Assembly: GCA_041481485.1 (NCBI GenBank)
Contig: JBGPBY010000003.1
Span: 1-57,653, forward strand
Direction of reading: 5' to 3'
DNA length: 57,653 nt
Origin: JBGPBY01 sp041481485
GTDB lineage: Bacteria > Acidobacteriota > Terriglobia > 20CM-2-55-15
Part shown: positions 8,304-17,300 of the stretch, in pieces
Position numbering within the stretch: the stretch's first letter is position 1
How the letters are laid out: each line of letters starts with the position of its first letter
The notes under the pieces: generated by a model
Databases searched by the model: none
What the model was told of the DNA's origin: nothing
The model's input: the letters and a program-made list of their open reading frames with translations, nothing else
Program-made: the position numbers and the translations under genes

Positions 8304-9866
8304 TTGGCTTTCGCTTGTCTATTCGTTCCAGATTTTCCCGTGCAGGCCGTCGTCCGTCTCGAGCCGGAGCTCCGGAAACAACCTGTCGCGATTCTTGCCG
8401 GCGCTTCTCCGTTGACGAAGGTGTTTGCGGTGAACGACGAAGCGCGAAATCTTGGCGTCGAAACGGGAATGACGAAGGTGCAGGTGGAAGCGTTCCGCGG
8501 AATTGCCTGGAGATGGCGATCCGTTCCTCAAGAAGCGACAGCTCACGCGGCGCTCCTCGACTGTGCGTGGACGATTTCACCGCGCGTCGAGGACGCGGAA
8601 AAACGCGAGGGGCAGGATTATTCAGACACGGTGGTGCTTGATCTGGCAGGTTGCGAAAAGCTCTTCGGCTCACCCGAGAAAATCGCGCACGATCTGAAAC
8701 GAGTTGCGGGGGAAATGGGACTAGCTGCCCACGTCTCCGTTGCCGGAAACCCGCGAGCAGCTGTCTGCGCTGCGCATGGTTTCGCGGGCGTCACGGTCAT
8801 TCCAGAGGGAGAAGAAGGTCTTCGAATCGGAACGCTTCCTCTCGAAGCTCTCCGCGTCCCCGCCCAATTCGTCGAGACGCTAGGGCGCTGGGGCATTCTC
8901 ACCTGTGCGGAGTTTTCTGTTCTCGCCGAAGTTGCGGTAGTCGAGCGACTCGGACAGGAAGGCCTTCGCTGGTGGCGGCTGGCACGGGGTGGGGACCAAC
9001 ATTCGCTGATCGCCAGAGATTTTCCCACGACGTTTGAAGAGCACATGGATCTGGACTCGCCGGTGGAATTGCTGGAGCCGTTGCTTTTTGTCCTGAACCG
9101 GCTTCTCGAACAACTGTGCTCGCGTTTGCGGATGCACATTCTTTCCATTGGCGAAATTAAAGTCACTCTCGCTCTCGAACCAAAAGACTCGCGAAGCAAA
9201 GAACCGGTTCTGCATATCCGAACGCTGCGGCTTCCCGTTCCCGGCCTGGACAACAAATTGTTTCTGAAACTCCTGCAGCTCGATCTCGAGGCGCATCCTC
9301 CTCCCTTGCCCGTCGTATCCGTTCGCATCGAGACGGTTCCAGCGAGGGCACGCTCGCGACAGCTTGGTCTCTTTCTTCCTCTCTCCCCCGATCCGGAGCG
9401 TCTTGAAATCACGCTTGCGAAAATTCAGAACACGGTCGGAGAAACCAGGGTTGGGGCACCGGTGCTACTCGATACGCATGGGCCTATCTCTTTCCGGCAG
9501 AACCGCTTCGTTATGCCGGAAATGAAAGACAGGCGCGGTATTCGAGAAAAGCCGACGACCGCCGCGATGCGCATTTACCGGCCACCGCTTCCGGCGATCG
9601 TTGAGTTCAAAGACGGTAAACCAGCAGTGCTCGCCTGTGAAGGCGCCCATCGCCAGATACTCGCGTTCGCCGGGCCCTGGAAAAGGAAAGGAGATTGGTG
9701 GTCGGAAACTCCCTGGGCCCGCGAGGAATGGGATGTCGCCATTCGGACGCTGCGTCCGAAAGTGCAGGCAGAACAAGCGCAAAAAAGCGAGAACGAGACG
9801 GCGCTCTATCGTGTGTACAAGGATCTGCGGGCGAAACGCTGGTTCGTGGAAGGAATCTACGATTGA
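8304..9866 (+). CDS. imuB: ImuB, catalytically inactive Y-family polymerase homologue
   Basis: A 520-aa Y-family-like protein starting at a TTG (8304). The fold is recognisable (FACLFVPDFPVQA at the N terminus, TVVLDLAGCEKLFGS, and a little-finger region around 240-350), but the metal-binding acidic residues of active polymerases are missing: the first Asp pair is replaced by VPDFP and the SLDE motif by DLAGCE. ImuB therefore acts as a hub that ties DnaE2 to the sliding clamp. Its stop overlaps the dnaE2 start (TTGA), indicating translational coupling. A clamp-binding motif was not identified with confidence. Confidence 0.92.
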   Translation: MAFACLFVPDFPVQAVVRLEPELRKQPVAILAGASPLTKVFAVNDEARNLGVETGMTKVQVEAFRGIAWRWRSVPQEATAHAALLDCAWTISPRVEDAEKREGQDYSDTVVLDLAGCEKLFGSPEKIAHDLKRVAGEMGLAAHVSVAGNPRAAVCAAHGFAGVTVIPEGEEGLRIGTLPLEALRVPAQFVETLGRWGILTCAEFSVLAEVAVVERLGQEGLRWWRLARGGDQHSLIARDFPTTFEEHMDLDSPVELLEPLLFVLNRLLEQLCSRLRMHILSIGEIKVTLALEPKDSRSKEPVLHIRTLRLPVPGLDNKLFLKLLQLDLEAHPPPLPVVSVRIETVPARARSRQLGLFLPLSPDPERLEITLAKIQNTVGETRVGAPVLLDTHGPISFRQNRFVMPEMKDRRGIREKPTTAAMRIYRPPLPAIVEFKDGKPAVLACEGAHRQILAFAGPWKRKGDWWSETPWAREEWDVAIRTLRPKVQAEQAQKSENETALYRVYKDLRAKRWFVEGIYD

Positions 9867-12800
9867 AGTACATCGAGCTGCACGCTTCATCGGCCTTCAG
9901 TTTTCTGGAAGGCGCTTCACGCCCTGAGGATCTCGTTTCACGCGCGAAGGAACTCGAGATGCCCGCGATTGCTCTGGTCGATCGTGATGGTGTGTACGGG
10001 GCTCCCCGCTTTCACATGGCGGCAAAAACGGTTGGCATACGCTCGCACGTCGGTGCGGAAATCTCGGTGGAAGGATTTGGAAACCGCGCGGGATTGCCTC
10101 ATTGGATGCCGAACGCTTCTTCCCCGCAGCCGGTGCGGTTGACGCTGCTCGTCGAAAGCCGGGCCGGATACCAGAACCTCTGCCGCCTGATCACGCGCTA
10201 TAAATTGCGCGAAAAGGAAAAAGGAACCGGAACGGCCACTCTCAGAGAGATCGCTGAACACGCGGAGGGGCTCGTGTGTCTGACGGGAGGGGCGGAAGGA
10301 GTTCTCGCGGCCTCTCTTTCAAGTCATGGCTACGACGAAGCGCGGAAGAGCGTGGAAACGCTGATGGCTTTATTCGGACGGAAGAATGTGTATGTCGAAT
10401 TGCAACGGCATTGCGATTCCGTGGAAGAGCGCCGGAATCAGGCGGCGGTCCGACTGGCGAAGTCATTCCATCTGCCGCTTCTTGCGACCAATGGTGTTCA
10501 TTATGCGACGGCCGCAGAGCGCGAGCTGATGGACGTCTTCACCTGTATTCGCAATCACGCAAAGCTGGAAACTGCGGGAAGGCTCCTGGAACGGAACGAC
10601 GAGCGAGCGCTTCGTTCCGCTGCGGAAATGAAAGAACTCTTTTCGGATTTACCCGAAGCAATAGACAACACGAGCGAACTCTCGGCGCGACTCGGGTTCA
10701 CACTGGCCGAACTCGGCTATGAATTCCCACGCTATCCCGTTTCCGCGGGAGAAACGATGGATTCGTTCCTCAGAAAGCGCACGGAAGAAGGTTTTCAAAA
10801 CAGGTATGGCACGAAACGCAATGGAGAGTTGTTCGAACGCGCGCAAAAACAAGTACAGCGAGAATTGGAGTTAATCGAGAAACTGAAACTCGCGGGCTAC
10901 TTCCTGATTGTTTGGGACATCATTCGATTCTGCCGCGAACAGAATATTCTCGTGCAAGGCCGTGGTTCGGCAGCGAACAGTGCTGTTTGCTATTCGCTGG
11001 GAATCACAGCGGTCGATCCAGTCGGCATGGAGTTGCTCTTCGAGCGGTTTCTTTCGGAGGAACGCGGAGAATGGCCGGACATCGATCTCGATTTGCCGAG
11101 CGGTGACCAGCGAGAAAAAGCAATTCAGTATGTGTATCAGCGGTACGGCCAACTTGGCGCTGCGATGACGGCGAACGTCATCACGTATCGCGACCGCTCC
11201 GCTGCGCGAGAAGTGGGCAAAGTTCTTGGGTTCGATCAAGAGACGCTCGACCAGCTTGCGAGCGTTGTCGACAGTGGCGAATGGAGAGGTCCGTCCGACA
11301 ATTTCGAGAATCATTTTCAGCAAGTCGGCTTAGACATGAATCATCCCCGAATTCGCAAATACTGGGAGTTGTGCGAACGCATTCAGGATCTGCCGCGACA
11401 TTTAGGCCAGCACTCGGGAGGCATGGTGGTGTGCCAAGGGCAGCTCAATGCAGTGGTTCCGCTCGAACCGGCGTCGATGCCGGGACGGGTTGTGGTGCAG
11501 TGGGACAAAGACGACTGCGCCGACATGGGCATCGTGAAGGTGGACCTGTTGGGACTAGGCATGATGGCAGTGCTCGAAGAGTGTCTCGAACTCATTCCGA
11601 AGCATTACAACGTACCCATTGATTTGGCGCAGCTCCCTTCCGACGATCCTCCGGTATACAAGACTTTGCGCAAGGCGGACACGGTGGGAATGTTTCAGGT
11701 GGAAAGCCGAGCGCAGATGGCCTCGTTGCCGCGCAATGCTCCGGTCAAGTTTTACGACCTTGTGGTGCAGGTGGCCATCATTCGTCCCGGTCCGATTGTG
11801 GGAAAGATGATGCATCCCTATATGCGGCGGCGGCAGGGAAAAGAATCCGTCGCGTACGCGCATCCTTCGCTCGAACCGATTCTAAAAAGAACGTTGGGGG
11901 TGCCGCTGTTTCAGGAACAACTGTTGCGTATAGCCATGGTCGCTGCGAATTTCACGGGTGGCGAAGCGGAGGATTTGCGCCGAGCGATGGGATTCAAGCG
12001 TTCGGAAGAACGCATGAAGAAAATCGAAGCCAAGCTGCGAAGCGGCATGACGCAGAACGGCTTCCGTCCGGAAACGCAGGAGGAAATCATTACCCAGATC
12101 AGTTCGTTCGCCCGTTACGGATTTCCCGAATCGCATGCGGCAAGTTTCGCTCTCATCGCCTACGCGAGCGCATACTTGAAGGAGTATTACCTCGCAGCAT
12201 TCACCGCTGCCTTGCTCAACAACCAGCCGATGGGTTTTTACAGTCCGGCCGTTCTGATACAAGATGCGCGATTGCACGGACTGCGTGTCAGGCCGATCGA
12301 CGTTCTTCAATCGGAGTGGAACTGCACGATCGAGCATGTCTTGCGAAACGAAAAGGACATTCCGTGTTTGCGAATCGGGTTTCGGTACGTCCGCGGAATG
12401 AGGGAGGCCGCGGCGGAGAAGATCGTTTCGGAGCGGCGAAAGCGCACTTTCGGAGGAATCGAAGACTTAACCTACCGCGTGCCGGAGCTACAGAAAGCGG
12501 AACTGGTGACGCTCAGCGAAATCGGCGCCCTGAATCCCCTCGGAAACGGAATGCATCGACGATCGGCGCTTTGGCAAGTCGAGCGAGCCGCGCGTCCGGG
12601 AGGCCCATTGCTCGACACGATTCCTGAGCAATTGGAATTGTCGCCGCTGAGACGGATGACAGATGAAGAGCGCCTGGTCGCGGATTTTCACGGAGCGGGC
12701 CTGAGTACGGGTCCGCATCCGATGAGCTACTGCCGCGAGGCTCTCACAAAACAGGAAGTGAAACGAGCATGTGACTTGCCTCGATTGCCAGACGGGCAAT

Positions 12801-13072
12801 TCACCCGTGTGGCAGGATGTGTGATCGCACGGCAGCGTCCGGGAACGGCCAAGGGCTTCGTCTTTTTGAGCCTTGAAGATGAAACGGGAATTTCGAATGT
12901 GATTGTGAATCCCGATCTTTACGAGAAATACCGGAAAGTGATTAACAGGGAAAAGTTTCTACGCGTGGACGGAATTCTGCAGAATCAAGACCACACCATC
13001 TCGATCAAAGCGTCGCAGGTAATGCCCATTTCGATTTCTGCGGCTGAAACACAATCCCACGACTTTCACTAA
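9863..13072 (+). CDS. dnaE2: Error-prone DNA polymerase III alpha subunit DnaE2
   Basis: A 1069-aa C-family polymerase, the usual length of DnaE2/ImuC. It starts at TTG 9863, overlapping the imuB stop; the ORF is open further upstream but only inside imuB. An N-terminal PHP domain (YIELHASSAFSFLEGAS) precedes the palm, where D406 and D408 (PDIDLD) and D561 (VKVDLLGLG) are the expected catalytic aspartates. An OB-fold follows near the C terminus (GKGFVFLSLEDETG-like). It performs mutagenic translesion synthesis together with ImuA and ImuB. Last gene of the operon; dinB converges 13 bases downstream. Confidence 0.96.
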   Translation: MKYIELHASSAFSFLEGASRPEDLVSRAKELEMPAIALVDRDGVYGAPRFHMAAKTVGIRSHVGAEISVEGFGNRAGLPHWMPNASSPQPVRLTLLVESRAGYQNLCRLITRYKLREKEKGTGTATLREIAEHAEGLVCLTGGAEGVLAASLSSHGYDEARKSVETLMALFGRKNVYVELQRHCDSVEERRNQAAVRLAKSFHLPLLATNGVHYATAAERELMDVFTCIRNHAKLETAGRLLERNDERALRSAAEMKELFSDLPEAIDNTSELSARLGFTLAELGYEFPRYPVSAGETMDSFLRKRTEEGFQNRYGTKRNGELFERAQKQVQRELELIEKLKLAGYFLIVWDIIRFCREQNILVQGRGSAANSAVCYSLGITAVDPVGMELLFERFLSEERGEWPDIDLDLPSGDQREKAIQYVYQRYGQLGAAMTANVITYRDRSAAREVGKVLGFDQETLDQLASVVDSGEWRGPSDNFENHFQQVGLDMNHPRIRKYWELCERIQDLPRHLGQHSGGMVVCQGQLNAVVPLEPASMPGRVVVQWDKDDCADMGIVKVDLLGLGMMAVLEECLELIPKHYNVPIDLAQLPSDDPPVYKTLRKADTVGMFQVESRAQMASLPRNAPVKFYDLVVQVAIIRPGPIVGKMMHPYMRRRQGKESVAYAHPSLEPILKRTLGVPLFQEQLLRIAMVAANFTGGEAEDLRRAMGFKRSEERMKKIEAKLRSGMTQNGFRPETQEEIITQISSFARYGFPESHAASFALIAYASAYLKEYYLAAFTAALLNNQPMGFYSPAVLIQDARLHGLRVRPIDVLQSEWNCTIEHVLRNEKDIPCLRIGFRYVRGMREAAAEKIVSERRKRTFGGIEDLTYRVPELQKAELVTLSEIGALNPLGNGMHRRSALWQVERAARPGGPLLDTIPEQLELSPLRRMTDEERLVADFHGAGLSTGPHPMSYCREALTKQEVKRACDLPRLPDGQFTRVAGCVIARQRPGTAKGFVFLSLEDETGISNVIVNPDLYEKYRKVINREKFLRVDGILQNQDHTISIKASQVMPISISAAETQSHDFH

Positions 13073-13085
13073 TTCCAGCGCAGTC

Positions 13086-14153
13086 CTACTCGAAGAGTAC
13101 CGGCTGAGCGGATGCATTGTCCGTCTCGCGAAAATTGCTGAGCCCAACGCCAACGAGACGAAAGCGTTGTTGCGGGCTAAGTTTCACACGCTGTCGCAAC
13201 GATAGGGCAATGTTCGTCAGTTCTTCACAGGAGGAAGGTGGAAAGCCGGGTGTATGGCTGCGCGTTAGGATTTTGAAGTCACTGGTCTTCAGTTTGAGCA
13301 TCACGGTGTGAGCGATGCGCGACTCGGTCCGTGACGCTGTCCAGGTCTTTTCCGCAAGTCTTCGGATCATGGGCTCCGTTTCTGTCAACGGGACATCTAG
13401 TTCGAACGTATCTTCTGCAGATATGGACTGCGTTGGTCGGTCCGGAACGACTTCGTTGTTATCGACTCCTCGAGCCAACTCGTGGAGACGGACCCCATAG
13501 CGACCGAAGCGACGTTCCAGTGTTGATAAATCGAGCGATCGCAAATCCGCGAGTGTTTGTATTTGCAAGACTTTGAGCTTTTCTTCCGTGACCTTTCCAA
13601 CTCCCGGCAAACAACCCACTGGCAGAGGCAGCAAAAAGGTATCGACTTCTTCGGGCTGGATGACGAACAGTCCATCCGGCTTCTTCCAGTCGGAAGCAAT
13701 CTTGGCGAGGAATTTATTGGGCGCCACACCCGCCGAGGCGGTCAGATTTAGTTCCATGCGAATCTGTTCGCGAATAGTGCGCGCCACTTGCGTAGCTGTT
13801 GGAAGTCCGGTCTTGTTCTCCGAAACATCGAGGTACGCTTCATCGAGAGATAAGGGTTCGATCAGATCGGTGTGCCTCTTGAAGATTTCGCGTACCTGCC
13901 GGGAGACAGCTCTGTAGCGCGGAAAATCCGGCGGCAGGAACACGGCATTGGGACAGAGGCGTTCCGCCCGAACTGCCGGCATTGCGGAACGCACGCCAAA
14001 CTTTCGCGCCTCATACGACGCCGCGCACACCACGGATCGGTTTCCGCGCCACGCGACGACGACGGGGTTGCCGCGCAGTTGCGGATCGTCCCGCTGCTCT
14101 ACCGACGCGTAAAAAGCGTCCATGTCGATATGCACGATTTTGCGCAGGCGCAT
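13086..14153 (-). CDS. dinB: DNA polymerase IV (Y-family)
   Basis: A 355-aa Y-family polymerase with all catalytic acids: D10 and D12 in HIDMDAFYASVE and D104/E105 in SLDEAYLD. Palm, fingers, thumb (helix-hairpin-helix at LPGVGKVTEEKLKVL) and a little-finger domain are in order. It bypasses lesions such as N2-guanine adducts. It converges on dnaE2 and is transcribed from the 177-bp gap it shares with the divergent helicase gene. Together with YedK and ImuABC it makes a compact DNA-damage tolerance block. No good ribosome site is seen before the ATG. Confidence 0.95.
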   Translation of the reverse strand: MRLRKIVHIDMDAFYASVEQRDDPQLRGNPVVVAWRGNRSVVCAASYEARKFGVRSAMPAVRAERLCPNAVFLPPDFPRYRAVSRQVREIFKRHTDLIEPLSLDEAYLDVSENKTGLPTATQVARTIREQIRMELNLTASAGVAPNKFLAKIASDWKKPDGLFVIQPEEVDTFLLPLPVGCLPGVGKVTEEKLKVLQIQTLADLRSLDLSTLERRFGRYGVRLHELARGVDNNEVVPDRPTQSISAEDTFELDVPLTETEPMIRRLAEKTWTASRTESRIAHTVMLKLKTSDFKILTRSHTPGFPPSSCEELTNIALSLRQRVKLSPQQRFRLVGVGLSNFRETDNASAQPVLFE

Positions 14154-14330
14154 GCCAGAGTCATTTTATTCCTCATTTAAGAAAGACTGGGAAGTCCTTC
14201 TCCCGAAAGCGAGTACTTTCTCGGTGGGTCTAAATCGGGAATGGCACCAGACTCTTCTGCGTCATGCTATAACTCGATAACGCACACATAGTTACGATGT
14301 TGCTGTGCAGGAGAGGGCGTTTTATCGCGT

Positions 14331-17300
14331 ATGGCTGGGTCAGCTTCGCCAAATCCGGACTTCAAAGGGCTCGTTTTAGGGACGATCGAGAAGTTGCGCG
14401 CAAAGCTGCTCGATTTGACGATGGCCAACCGGCTGCTGAACTTCAAACCTTCTGAAAAATCGAAGAGCCACGTGCGGGTCATCGACGAGATTCCTGAGGC
14501 ACTATTTGAAAAGCTAGAGAATGGGAAGGAACTTGAGTTTGCATGGATCGAAGATCCAGATTTGGAACCAACGGATGAGCGTACACGTGAGTTCAGTGAG
14601 GCGGTGAAAATTGGCAAAACCTCCGACACGGACTACCTGGAACAACTGGAGAAGCTTGGAAAACGTCCGTCGCGGAGGCAACTGGCCACGGCTGAACGGG
14701 GGTTGCGGGACAGAGTACGTCTTTCGTTAGGCTTGGCTCCCAGACTCAAGCCATCGGTCGTCGACCGGGCCCGTGAATTGGGATTCGATCCGAACTACGA
14801 TTTGGCATCTGATTCTGAGCATCGCAGTCGTGCGCACGGTGATTCCCGAATTCAGACTCTGCTGTATCGAGAAGCAATGGAGGCCAAGCTTTCGGCAATT
14901 CGAGAAACTGACAAGACGCTTCTCGACGATGCGGGAGTGAACGCATTGTACGCCGTCTTCGGTGCCGTGGAGTGGTTTGAATCGGCTGACTCCGACGTGC
15001 CGATTTTCGCTCCGGTTCTGTTTGTTCCCGTGGAAATTCGGCGAGTTCTGGACGAAGGGGTCTATCACTACGTTCTCGTGGCCCGCGATGACGATATCGA
15101 GGTCAACCAGGCGTTTGGACAACTTATAAGAGAGACTCATTCCATCGAGCTGCCTCCATGGAATCCGGAATCAACGCTGAGTACGTACTTCCGTGATGTC
15201 GAACGTGTCCTGGAATCCCAGCGTCGGTGGCGCCTGCGCCGTTGGGTGACAGTCGGACTGTTCACGTTCGCGAAAATGGCGATGTATCGGGATCTGGAGA
15301 CGAAACGGTGGTCGGAAGCAGGCGGCCTCGAGTCGCACTCCGTATTGAACGAGTTGTTAGCCGGCACGGAGGCAGTGTCAGACGTAACGCTGGCCCCCGA
15401 TTATGAGATCGATTCGCCTGCGATGGCTCAGAAAAACCAGACGCTGGTTACGGACGCAGATTCATCACAACACAGCGCATTGATCGACGTTTCTGAAGGA
15501 AAAAGTCTGGTGATTCAAGGACCGCCAGGAACAGGGAAATCACAGACGATCACGAACATCATTGCTGCCGCGATGAACGAAGGCAAGAGAGTCTTGTTTG
15601 TTGCTGAAAAAATGGCGGCGCTGAAGGTCGTGAAGGATCGTTTGGACAGTTTCGGTCTGGGGGTTTTCTGCCTCGAGGTTCATTCGAACAAGACCAGGAA
15701 AACGGCAGTCCTCAAGTCACTGGAGGAGCGACTAAATCTCTCCGGCTCACTACTCGATGGACGGCAGCTGAGGCAGACGCTGGAGTCCTTTGATCAGACG
15801 CGCAACGAATTGGTCCACTATGCGAACAAGATGAAGGAGGATGTTGGGGAAACAGGTCTTACCGTCCATGAGGTTTTGCGCGGGAATTGTATCCGGACGC
15901 CTTTGGGAGAATCACTACCCCCCGGCTTGCGAAAAGCCCGGACGGTTGAGCCGACGCAAGTGAGCGATTCAACGCGGTCGGAGTTGAAAGACCTAGCGAA
16001 CGACCTGCAATCCGCTGCTTCAAACATAAATCGGTGGGGCGGCTTGATGAATCACCCATGGCGGGGCCTTGAGAATGACGGACTCGACGTATTTCAAGCA
16101 GAAGAACTGCTTTCTGAGCTGACCTCCTGGGATCAGTCCCTTGGAGTGCTAGAAGATGAAATTGCTGCCGCAAACAAGGAAACCAAGTGGGGAATGGAAA
16201 GCACGGCCAAAAGTGCTGAGCGCTTCATTATGGATGTTCTGGCAATTCCAGCTGCAACCGCCACGCTGAATGACGAGCTTATCCGCAAAGGCGCGACCGA
16301 CAAGGGCCTGGGTGAGCTGAAAAGTACCTTCGAAAACGTAAAGAATGTGGACTCTTTATACGAACAATTGATGCATGTTTTCAAGAATCGTGAGTCGCTG
16401 GATGACGCGAAAGTCTCGGAAGTGCAATCGGCGACAGCAGTTGGGCATGAACTACACCTGGAAGAAGTCACCGTTGGAAATATCGCTGTCCTGAATGCTG
16501 AACGTTCCGTCACGGCCAAACAATTGGAAGAAGCAAGTTCGGAACTGCGGTTGTTTGCAGAGCAGTTTGGAATCAAGAGCCCCACAGTTGGCGACGTGGG
16601 AAGCATGATGACTGCGATTGCCCTCTTGTCGGAACTTCCGATAAATCTCCTGGGCCTACGGGACGAAGCCCTGGTCGCAGACGGCTCGTTACAAATTGTC
16701 GAGCGCGGGAGCAAACAGGCTGAAAATATTCGAGCTCTCAAGAGCACGGTCACTGCTGACTTTCGGCTCATTGCACTTCCGTCCATCACGGACATCCGTG
16801 CTGCGGCGGCCACGCTTGAAAATTCAGGATTTCTCGCGCGATGGTTCGGTTCCGAGTATCGGGCGGCCCGGCGGGTATACGACAGTATCGCGCAACCGAA
16901 TGCAGTACAGCGCAAACGGCAGCCTGGACAAGAACTGGATAGATTGGCTCGCTTCATTGAACAAAAGCGAGAACTTGAGAATGACGCGGAACTCCGTCGT
17001 GTGGGCGGAATCTCCTTTCGAGGTGTGGAAACTCAGTGGCAGGAATTACTTGCTGTGGCGCGCTGGGCTTCGAAAGTGCGGCGCGAACTTCCCACGGGGT
17101 CCGTGGGAAACGACCGATGCCGCGAAGCCCTGTTGATCGGAGAAAGAGCGAGGCTCCAAGGGGTCATCGAGCTGTCGAGGAAAGCCGAACGATTGACCGC
17201 ACTAAAACGGTTTTTGGGTCTCGGCGCAACCCTTGAGCAAGATGCTGACTCATTGTGCGTTGTCAGGCAAGCGGCCGCAGTACGCACGGGAGAGCTGAAC

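Noticed and set aside
6320..14220. AGTACTCG-like sequence upstream of yedK (GTGAGTACTCGAC) and of dinB (AAGTACTCGC) as shared LexA box
   Set aside because: The shared part is only eight or nine bases, it is absent before imuA where a LexA site is most expected, and I know no acidobacterial LexA consensus to compare with.
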